Part shown: piece after piece, positions 22,107-30,548 of the stretch | How the letters are laid out: each line of letters starts with the position of its first letter | How positions within the stretch are numbered: position 1 is the stretch's first letter | NCBI GenBank assembly: GCA_003427395.1 | Contig: BFEA01000107.1 | Location: 2,848,422-2,899,409 of the forward strand | From: Chara braunii | Taxonomy: Eukaryota; Streptophyta; Charophyceae; Charales; Characeae | Reading direction: 5' to 3' | Length of the DNA stretch: 50,988 nucleotides | The notes under the pieces: generated by a model | What the model was told of the DNA's origin: nothing | What the model saw: only the letters and a program-made list of their open reading frames with translations | Databases searched by the model: none | Translations under genes and position numbers: made by a program

Positions 22107-23035
22107 TCCCCATAAGTTTGGGGAACCCTTCTGCTTTGTTTTATTTTGGTTTTGCATAGAGAAGTCAGACCCTTCTATAAGTTTAGGGGGTCTGGTTACT
22201 CCGAAGGTTGGGATGTCCCCATAAGTTTGGGGAGACCCAGTGATATGGTTTGCATGGAGGGTCAGGCTGTTTGTAAGTTCAGGTAGCCTAATTGCTCTCA
22301 CTTGTGAGGGGTTTGACCGTGCTTGATTTTCAAGGACTTGGGGCGCTCAATAAGTTTTGGTGCCTTGGGTTGCTTTGTTTTCATTGGGATTTTACTTGTT
22401 TCTTTGGTTTCTGAACGAGGAGACCGAGCTGTTCTGTAAGTTCAGGTGGCTAAGTCTCTTCCTGCTTTTTATTCTAAAGAATTAATCTTGGCAAAGAGGC
22501 AGACCCTTCTGTAAGTTCAGGGGGTTTGACTCGATGCCACATACATAATGACTCAGATAGAAACGAATCTGGCAGAGAGTTAAAACCCTTCTGTAAGTTC
22601 AGGGGGTCTGGCTTTAAGCCTCGCACATGCTGAAACCCAATGATTATAATTTGGCTATACCTTATTACTATCTTATCTAAGAACGAGCTAATCAAACTGT
22701 TCTATAAGTTTAGGTGGTCTGACTACAGCCGTATCACAACTTGAAGANAGTANAACTAAGAATAAAANTGNTGGTAAACTGGGGCAGNNTGAACTTAAGT
22801 TAGTTCAGTCATATGCAGCCTTAGNAGACAAAGGTAAAGATAAGTATATATAACTTGGATACTTTAAACAGTCCAGGGCGACTAGAATGGTCTAGTCATG
22901 TGCCAAAGAAGAGAAAAGCAGTTGTGCCCTCTGTTTGTGTATATTTGACCAAGTCAGAATGCTCTATAAGTTTAGGTATTCTGACTCTAAACCTGGCTAA
23001 GTTGAGCTATACTGTAAGTTCAGGCAGCCTGACCT
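22107..23035. repeat. array of ~11 hairpins with conserved RTAAGTTY loop (left LTR)
   Basis: Loops at 22112, 22177, 22221, 22273, 22350, 22436, 22511, 22593, 22704, 22966 and 23014 read ataagttt or gtaagttc. Each of the first ten is flanked by arms that pair. Examples are tcccc/gggga (22107-22124), cagaccc/gggtctg (22166-22194), aggct/agcct (22264-22289), agctg/tggct (22427-22451) and agtcagaat/attctgact (22952-22986). Most have three base pairs next to the loop, a single unpaired 5' base, then 5-10 further pairs. Arm sequence differs between units but pairing is kept. Unit 11 pairs poorly. Role unknown. Confidence 0.8.
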
Positions 23036-23324
23036 ATGCCTTACGTAAGCTGGGATAATGAGTTAAATCATTAAGAGATCATGAACTATTGTTTGTTCAG
23101 GTTGACTTTGGGATGGTGAAAGTACTTACCTTTGTGGTTTGGCCTGCATGTGACTGGGTGAGGCTACTACTTAATCCGAGTTTCAGTTTGATAGGTAGTT
23201 ACTTTAGTCGCTCGCCACGCGCTAGAGCCATAGGAGTTAATTTCAATTCCTGCATTTTCTAAGATAAGTTTTTTTTACTTTGGTCAATTCTCGCATTTTC
23301 TGGGATCTTTTGCTATACTTGGCC

Positions 23325-23770
23325 TTGTATAAATCTTGACAAGCTACTTTCTCTATGGGAAGCGCTGCCGAAATTTCTACAAATCCAAAGAGTTAGTCAA
23401 AAGTTTGATTTGTCAAAGCTTGACTTGTCGTTTCATTATATCTGGCTTAGTAAAAATTTGGAAAGTCTCCTTTTCTAAAGGGAGTGCTGCCCAAATTTTT
23501 ACTAATTCGGGGAGTTAGTCAAATTTATGACTTCTCAAAAGTTCAACTTGTCTAGATTTCATATATGGCTTAGTAAAATTCTGGGAAACCTCTTTTTCTA
23601 AAGGGAGTGCTGCCCAAAATTTTGCTAATTCGGGGAGTTGACAAAATTTGGACTCTGGAGAGTCAACGGTTATTTCTAATTTCATATTTAGGCTTATATA
23701 AATTCTGAGAGGGCACTTTTCCTACGGGAAGCGCTGCTGAAATTTCCTTGTTTTCAGAGGAGTTAGATTA
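23325..23770. repeat. four tandem ~120-bp units, each able to fold as a long hairpin (left LTR)
   Basis: Each unit has a ggcttagtaaaa-like left arm, an inner gggagtgctgcc-like block, a complementary right arm and a gagttagtc tail. Unit 2 has a perfect 15-bp arm pair (ttagtaaaaatttgg at 23447-23461, ccaaatttttactaa at 23491-23505), with a nested ctcctt/agggag hairpin in its loop. Unit 3 has a 16-bp arm pair (23570-23585 with 23613-23628) with one mismatch and one G-T pair. Units 1 and 4 are more degraded. Confidence 0.75.
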
Positions 23771-25471
23771 TTTTCGACAGGTGGCGCTAGAGAGTGTTAT
23801 ATGGAGGTGTGCTATGAACGTTTATCCCCCATATGCTGATGATTTAGCTTGGGCATTTGACCTATCTTGTGTTACAGGTCCTTTGGGTTGTCTGATTCAA
23901 GGTCAAGACTAGATTCAGCTTGATCCCTTGAGGATCATTATCTGTTATCACTGATAACAGGTCGATTGTCGATCCGTTGGTTTACGACTCAATTCCGACT
24001 CACCCTCCAGACTCAACCTAAAAGGCTTTAGCCCTGGTGATTTTTATTGTTTCATTAAGGTTTCACCCGGACTCTTATTGAATGGTCATTTAACAAAGGT
24101 ACTGAGTATTTAATTAAGGTGTGGTTGGACAGGAGGTTGAGACTTGCATGACTAAAGCGAGGGGTATGAGTGTTGAAGATGGTTGGGGTTGACTCCGTGT
24201 AGTGCGTGGGCTGTTGATTGACTCGTTGATGTGATTCGCAGGTATGTGCTATGAATCAGATTCTGGATGTGGTTGCTTGCGATAACATATATACGTATGG
24301 CTGTGAGAGACCCCAATGAGACTGTGAGAAGTGATCGTCACATACTTCCCCTTGTTATATATGCATATATATGAATATACTTGGGATGAATACTTGCATT
24401 GGCGAAAGGGCCCCCGTACTAAAAGCCTGCTCAGGGGTTAAGACTAAAAAAAGGCCTAGGGGAGACCTTTCCTTTTATTAGTTTTACTTCTTAAGGATTT
24501 TTCTTAGTCGGACGTTGGTTCTGGGCCGGGATTCGAGGTCCTTGTCCAGGACATCCCAAGCCCTTGGCTCTGCAGGGAAAGGGGTTTTCCCTCCCGCAGA
24601 GCCTATTTGCCTTGTCTACCGAGACACTCAGACCAAACGCCGGAGGTCTCGTGGCGGCCGCACGGCTATTCCTTCAGCCGTGCAATGTCGAGAAGGATTA
24701 GACCCTCACGACACTTCGAGTCTGACACTTGAGTGTCATAAGCGGTACTCGGATCCATGAGGGACCGCTTGATTATGGGCACTACATAGTACGCCATCAT
24801 TGCAACTGCCTGCGTACGCCTGCATTGCGAGTCGATACGAGTAGGCCCTGCGTCCGCGCGTTTTTATACTAAAATCTCGCGCACGACGCTTATTTGTTTT
24901 CCGCACCGGAAAGTTATGGGTTGGATACCGAGGGGCTAGGAGCGTTGTCGCATTGTTTGTGTTGTGTTCTTTCATGTGTGTGTATGTGTGTTTTATGTTT
25001 TTATTTTTGTGTTCGTAAAGTGGTGTGCGCGTGGTGTGTGGGATGCGTCCTAGTCGACCGACGACGAGTCACGCTTGGGACCTCAGCCCCCCAAGATGTC
25101 GGTTCGCGTGCGGGTTCGAAAGAGTCGTAATACCGTGGGTACCCCCTATGCTACAGCGAACGAGAATCGCCCTCGGCTGGTCCACCTCTGCGATTGCAAC
25201 TGATTAGCTTTCGTACCGTGGACTGGTAGCTCGGTGGGGATACGCCCACCGAAGGGAGGTGATAACTCCCGTAAGGTGGAGGTAAGTCGTGCCTCGCGTA
25301 GGCCCTATCATGTCGTAGGGGCTCGCGGGAGGTAAAGCTGGCGCACTCGGACGGAGCGGCTTGTGGAAGTTCCATGTATATTGCGACGAAGGATTTTATC
25401 CAACTCCTGCGTGACGCGGCCGGGAGGGTCCCGCGCTGCCCGTGCGGTGCCGGACCGATGCGCTCGACAGG

Positions 25472-25489
25472 TGGCGCCGTTGCCGGGGA
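25472..25489 (+). promoter_or_regulatory. primer-binding site, tRNA-Asp type
   Basis: tggcgccgttgccgggga lies one base after the left LTR. It is the exact complement of the 3' end, including CCA, of plant tRNA-Asp(GUC) as I remember it. The same PBS class is used by Athila-type plant elements. It is absent after the right LTR, as expected. This site fixes element orientation as + and the right edge of the 5' LTR. Confidence 0.93.
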
Positions 25490-25500
25490 TAACATAAAGC

Positions 25501-25527
25501 ATGTCGTTGTCCCTGGTGGAACGACAT
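25501..25527 (+). promoter_or_regulatory. leader hairpin just downstream of the PBS
   Basis: A perfect 8-bp inverted repeat, atgtcgtt/aacgacat, with an 11-nt loop (gtccctggtgg), 11 bp after the PBS. Its place, between PBS and gag, is where packaging or dimerisation signals sit in LTR elements; that role is inferred. Confidence 0.6.
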
Positions 25528-25575
25528 CCGGGTATGAGAAGTGAATAAGAAAAGACATAAAGGAATGATGAGAAG

Positions 25576-25765
25576 GTAAGGAGAAAAGAATGATGAGTGA
25601 CTAAGTGTAGATGAGAAAGTTTACCTGCCCGAGATAGGGGAAATTATGAGGCGAGACAGTGTTAGTATTGAGTAAAGTATGTAGTAAGAGTTAGGTAAAG
25701 CGGGTGGAATAGACCGGTCAAGGTGTAATGGTGAATAAGGGAATGTGCTTGTTTTCTCTTATCAG
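25576..25765 (+). other. possible intron in the 5' leader of element 2
   Basis: A donor-like agaag/gtaagg at 25576 and an acceptor tgcttgttttctcttatcag ending at 25765 enclose 190 bp. The gag ATG at 25793 is 28 bp after the acceptor. Splicing would shorten the leader without touching coding sequence. The sites match consensus by eye only. Confidence 0.35.
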
Positions 25766-25792
25766 GGAGCTTGAAGAGAAGAGTCTGTCAAG

Positions 25793-28074
25793 ATGTCGCA
25801 GGGCGGCGGCGCATCAGGTGCTCCCAAGAAAGACCTGACGCTCGATGACCTCATCGCGGCTATTGACAGGCATGAAATAAATTCGAGCAATATCCCCAAG
25901 GTCGATACCTTCCATTTTTGTAGGGAGAGAGTTTCAGAATGGCTGGAGAAAGTGGAACAAGCTCTGGTCGGGCGGTCGGATGTTGTAAAATTTCAGCACA
26001 TTCTCCAGTACGTTCTCCACAGCTACCACCAAGAAGTGAAGAAAGTTATAGATGCAGCCCAAGGTAGCTGGGAAAGATTCAAGTAGGGAATGCAGAGGAA
26101 GTACCGCCTAGGAGATAGACAGTTGACCACTGCGGACCTCGAGGCAATGAACAAAGAGGATTTTACAACGATAGGGGCTTTTGTTCAAGAATTTAAGAAT
26201 AGGCGCGAAAGGTCCATGGGATTTCGGAGGAAGCACAGTGCGCCATCTTCCTGGGGCTACTCACGGCATCGGAGGCCGTCGAGTTCACGAGGTATGGAGG
26301 ACGTAGCACCAAGCTCACCTGGGCCACTATTGACAGAGGGGTGGAAGTTGAGTGTTTGGACCAGGTGGAGCAACGTCAGGTACGATTGCAAAGGCAGAAA
26401 AGAAAGGAAAGAGATGCGACCGCTTCTGGGACCCCGGGGGTAACAAGTATTGTTACAGATGTATTGGCACAGGTGGGGTATGCGACAGATTCGGTGGTGC
26501 AAAGGAGGGTAGTAACGGTTGTCCAAGTAAAAGGAACGGAGCCGGTGATAGAGGAGGCTGTTCAGGAGGAGCTCTGGGAAGGTGAAGAGCCGGTGCCGCA
26601 ACGCCTGACGAAGGCCCAGCGCAAAGTGCGTAACTTGGCGCAGGGCGGTTAGGGATCAGGAAAAGCGCAAGCGCCTCAGGCGGTGGCGGCGGCTCATCCA
26701 AGTGTGGCGGCGCCCTCGTCTAGGGCGGGCCCCTCGCAGGGAGGGGCACCCTCCTACTGATAGTGGCCCTGACCGGTGATCAATGCGATTGTGCCATGGG
26801 GTAGCCCGCCGCCAGTAGCTGGACCACAAATGAGTATGCCGCCACCCATCTACCCCACAGCCCAGGCCCAGCCTGTGGCCCCGCCGCCGTTACCTGCTCT
26901 CAGTTCACAGGGAAGCGGGGCTGGAGGTGGGAACTAGGGGCAGGGCAATCAAGGCAACAAAGGGAGAGGTGGAGGAAGGCGGCGAGGCAGGAATGGTGGC
27001 GGAAGAGGAGGGCAATGGAATAGTCAAGGCCGAGGAAACCAAGGCCAGGGGTATCAAGGCCATGGGAATCAAGGCCAAGGGTACCCAGACCAGGGGTATC
27101 AAGGCCAGGGGGATCAGGAAAGTCAGGGATACGGAAGGCCCCGCTTTGATTGGAGGTCGGCCATCTGCCAGCATTGTGACCAACAAGGCCACACTATAAG
27201 GTTTTGTAACATAAGGCGGGAGGACGAGAAAAGCGGGCTGATTTCCTCCACTATGAACAGGAACATTTCTGATCAATTTGGGGAGTTCATCGACAGAAGA
27301 CTCGAAGGAGTAAGGGCGGAAGCTCAACGGAGGGGGGCAGCTGGGCCGCTACCTCCTGCCACATTCAGACTATGGCAGAAGAAGAAAGGATCATCGGTGG
27401 GGATAGGAGAATTCAGATTATGGCAGGAAAAGAAAGAACCACCGATTGGGGTAGAGGAAGTGGGGAGCGACGAGGAAGTAACTCAAGAGTCACGAAGTGG
27501 AAGCAAAAGGGAAGAGCCTATAATCATCGAGTCAAATGACGAGGACGAGGAAAGAGGGATGGAGCCTCCGTCCGTCTTATTAGGGAAGATAGAGGATTTG
27601 TTGGACAAGTTGGGAAGGTACCAACGGAAGTTGGTGGCCCTCTGTGAGGAGGTGAGGAAATGAAAATCTAGCATCCCTAAGGTGTTCCTGTACGACTCCG
27701 GCCCGGAGTCAGCGCCTGGGCGACCCAGAGTAAATGTGGTAGGGTCAAGCCCACAGTCGGGGGTGATGGGGAGACCCCTCACCCCGCAGGCCCGGCTGGC
27801 ACAAGCAGCGCGAACAAGGAATCAAGCCAAGGCCAGTGCCAGCCAAGAGCCTCCGAGGAGGGAGCCCGAACCGGGAAAAAGGAAAGAGGTCGTGGAAGTA
27901 GAGGACGACGATGATGATGAAGAAGAAGACGAGAGGCTGCGCCGAGAAGAGGATCAGAGAGCGGAGCAGCGGGCAAGGAAAAAGGGGACCAGGGGAGAGG
28001 CCAAGTCGGTCATACGTGACGGACCACCCAAAAAGAAAAATGTGCGGTTCGGTTGGAAGAGGGATTTGATGTAG
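25793..28074 (+). pseudogene. gag: Element 2 gag, broken by stops and one frameshift
   Basis: ATG at 25793. A capsid-like helical region (KVDTFHFCRERVSEWLEKVE onward) aligns with element 1 gag, including the SW...RKY block. TAG at 26084-26086 interrupts it, and a frameshift at about 26215 moves homology into the frame that then runs to 28074. That frame has further stops at 26650, about 26758-26770, 26935 and 27661. Before the zinc knuckle is a Gly/Gln/Arg-rich tract (repeats like GNQGQGYQ and RGGG, 26938-27140), an RGG-like low-complexity region. The CCHC knuckle (CQHCDQQGHTIRFC) is at 27166-27207. A long acidic and basic tail with IIIESNDEDEE and DDDDDEEEDE follows, leading toward protease. 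Confidence 0.75.
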
Positions 28075-28752
28075 AAAAAGTGATTGACCGGCTGCTGGAA
28101 GGGCATAATGACCTCATGACCCTGAAGGAAATCCTAGCGTCAGCCCCGCGACTCCGCGATGAACTGAAGGAAAGATTGTCGAGGCGCCTGGTGCCCAATG
28201 TCCATCTGGGTACGATTCTGCCCAAGGAGGCTGATTGGGCGGAGTCGGGTACGAAAATGGACTGGAAATGTGTAGCCTGCGGCATGGTGGATTTGGTGGT
28301 GAAGGGCTCCAAGTGTGTAGCAATGGTGGACAGCGGGGTGAAAATGAACATCATCCGAGAGGCGGATGCTAAAAATAGACCGATCTGACTGCGGTATTTT
28401 GCACGGCGCCAGCTGCAAGGCCGTGTTTTGTGGGACAACCTTGAATGTACTCATCGAGGTTGGAAAGGTGAAGGCCCGAGCTTGCTTCTTCATCATGCCC
28501 GACGTGGACCATGGGATCCTCCTAGGGAGGTCATTTTTTAGTAGGACAGAAACCGTGATGTTCAACAAACGTGACGGTACTCTGATCCTCCTCCTATGTG
28601 ACCCTGCCTGCGGGAATTACGAGATAATTACCTGCAGAAATACAGGACCAAGGAGTATAAGGAACCGGCCCAACCCAGGATCCTTCACGATCGAAGAATC
28701 GGAGGGCGAGCGCCGAAGACTTCGGGCAAGCCGGAAGGAGAAGAAGAGGTGA
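28053..28752 (+). pseudogene. pol: Element 2 retropepsin region of pol, frameshifted
   Basis: Two overlapping frames. The first (28053-28388) ends with VAMVDSGVKMNII at about 28318, the D-S-G active site in canonical form. The second (28366-28752) carries DVDHGILLGRSFF at about 28504, the conserved I-L-G-R flap/C-terminal motif. A frameshift near 28366 splits the two halves. Element 1 has the equivalent motifs VDGGAKITLI and NNIIIGRPW. The start at 28053 is TTG, so this is a polyprotein piece. Confidence 0.7.
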
Positions 28753-29261
28753 AAGCGTTTCCCTTAGCCTATCGGACGTCGGAAAGGCCATGGATTTGGT
28801 GGCCGCACATGAGATTGCGGATCCGGATGCCATCCAGGCCTTGAGGGAACAAGTTATGGAATGCCCCGAGGCTGGGAGATTGGAGCTGGTATATCGTCTT
28901 CCGGACGGAAGGAGGAGCCCCGCGTCAGCGCAAGCGCAATCTGTGAGTCGGCCTTTTTTAGGGGACGGCTCAAGCAGGGTTCCCAAAGGCGGTACAAGAC
29001 GGTAGACAAGAAGTGTCGCCCGGTTCCCGTCCTCGTTACAGAGGACGAGGAAGCATATTACGAGAGATGACGAGGATTGATACGACGAATGAGGGAAAAT
29101 GCTCTAGCAGGACCATGTCGTATCAACAAAGGAAATGAGGGGAAGTTGATTATAGGAGAGTCCGACTTCCTACTGCCTCATGAGCGAACGTTGATGGTGG
29201 AGTTGATGAAAAAGAGGCATGCGCCTATGCGTTTAGTGACGAGGAGTGTGGCAGGCTGGAT
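28753..29261 (+). pseudogene. pol: Element 2 pol linker between protease and RT, several frame changes
   Basis: Fragments in at least two frames, including a GRLKQGSQRRYK-like basic block near 28961 and, near 29220-29262, a stretch matching element 1's FAFSD...GRLD block. TGA near 29068 and frameshifts near 28940 and 29215 are needed to follow the homology. No independent gene is present. Confidence 0.55.
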
Positions 29262-30137
29262 GTGGACAAAATACCTATGATCCGCATCCATACTGTGCCA
29301 CACGAGCCTTGGAACATGAAAGGGGCGCGATATCCTAATCCTGACGAGATGAAGAAGGTGGTGGATTACCTCGACGGCAAGATATGTACGCACGTCGCCG
29401 ATTATTCGAGTGGGCTGTATGCGTCCCCGTGGTTCTGCTTCATCAAACCTAACGGGACGCTGCGGTGGGTGCATGATTTGCAAAGGCTGAATGCGGTAAC
29501 CGTGCGGGATGCTGGAGGACTGCCAAATGCAGATGCTCTGTCAGAATCCTGTGCTGGAAGACCTATAATCTCACTTATAGACCTGTACTCAAGATATGAT
29601 CAGTTTCCAGTCTACCCGCCGGATAGGCCGGTGACGGCTATGCACACTCCACGAGGATTAATCCACATGAACGTGGCCCCACAAGGGTGGACCAACGCGG
29701 TAGCAATGGTCCAACGGACCATGATTCGTGTTATGCAGTCAGTCGGCCCTCATATCACACAGCCATACATCGATGATTTGGCAGTGAAGGGGCCGACAGT
29801 GAAGGAGAGTGACGAAGTCTCGCCAGGGGTAAGGCGCTTTGTTTGGAAGCACATCCAGGACCTCGATAAGGTCCTGAGCCTGCTCGAGGAGCATAACCTC
29901 ACGGCGAGCGGGGCAAAATCCAGACACTGCATGAGGGAAGCAATTATCTTGGGGTTCGTCTGCAGCGAGAAGGGCCGAAGGCCGGATGCGAAGAAGACGG
30001 ACAAGATTACTGAGTGGCCAGTTCCTTTCCACTCAATAACTGATGTCAGGAGCTTCCTTGGTACGTGTGGATTTTGGAGAGCCTTCGTCAAGAACTTCGG
30101 CGCTAAAACTGAGCACCTGAGGAAGTTAGTTCGTTAG
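29262..30137 (+). pseudogene. pol: Element 2 reverse transcriptase palm, open frame with intact catalytic Asp
   Basis: A 291-codon open stretch. It has TLRWVHDLQRLNAVT, motif A SLIDLYSRYDQ with Asp at residue 107 (29580-29582), TAMHTPRG, the APQGWTNAVA block and motif C YIDD at residues 169-172. It then has GVRRFVWKHIQDLDKVL and RSFLGTCGFWRAFVKNF, the start of the connection domain. Both metal-binding motifs are complete, unlike element 1. The usual Gly in SGY is Arg here (SRY). The frame ends at TAG 30135-30137, close to a frameshift that leads into RNase H. Signature blocks resemble Ty3 elements seen in basidiomycetes; this is from memory. Confidence 0.85.
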
Positions 30138-30175
30138 GATCAAGAAGGGTTTGGGGTGAAAAGCAAGAAGAGGTA

Positions 30176-30548
30176 GTGACCAGAATGAAAGAGGAATTTC
30201 GAGAGGGAGGGTTGGTGTTAGGAGCGCCAGATTATGATGTCACGGAAACGCGACCCTTCATTGTTAAAACAGATGCGGGGCCCACTGCCTTAGGAGGAGT
30301 TCTAATTCAGGCAGGCGTGGAAGGAAAGAAAAGGCCCTTGCGATTTGAGAGTCGGACTCTTTGTACGACAGAGAGGAACTACTCTCAGTTCAAAAGGGAG
30401 ACCCTTGCTGTCCTCCACTGTCTACGGATCTTCCGAAACTACATCTTCGGCATGAGTGGACCCGACCGCCCTGACCGCCCTGACCTACTCTCTGAGGAAT
30501 AACGTTCCATCGGATCCGACGGTTGCCAGATAGCTGACGTACATTTAG
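30176..30548 (+). pseudogene. pol: Element 2 RNase H, deleted and frameshifted
   Basis: RPFIVKTDAGPTALGGVLIQ and ERNYSQFKRETLAVL give the first Asp and the Glu of the RNase H site. After IFRNYIFG at about 30447 the sequence loses several codons relative to element 1 and carries a 9-bp tandem duplication (gaccgccct), which breaks the frame. Homology resumes in the integrase frame near 30490 and passes TAG at 30531-30533 and TAG at 30546-30548. Both stops align with Trp codons in element 1. Confidence 0.75.

Larger units (their letters stand above)
18439..25470 (+). repeat. Element 2 left (5') LTR, ~7.03 kb
   Basis: It begins gtgcgaatac and ends gctcgacag. Close to the left end is a perfect inverted repeat, ataccctt/aagggtat with a 2-nt loop (18445-18462). 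No protein-coding ORF is credible inside. It holds a TA microsatellite, two copies of a cgggagattcattc block near 20579 and 20721, the RTAAGTTY hairpin array (22107-23035), four tandem large hairpins (23325-23770) and a perfect ctgttatc/gataacag hairpin near 23943. Near the 3' end are two small hairpins (gtggg/cccac and gggag/ctccc at about 25233-25270). A tttttatactaaaa sequence at about 24861 is a possible TATA box, which would leave roughly 600 bp for R-U5. Several Ns lie near 22747-22825. Confidence 0.85.

Noticed and set aside
25472-25489. A tRNA gene at the PBS
   Set aside because: Only the 18 nt complementary to the tRNA 3' end are present, with no cloverleaf around them.
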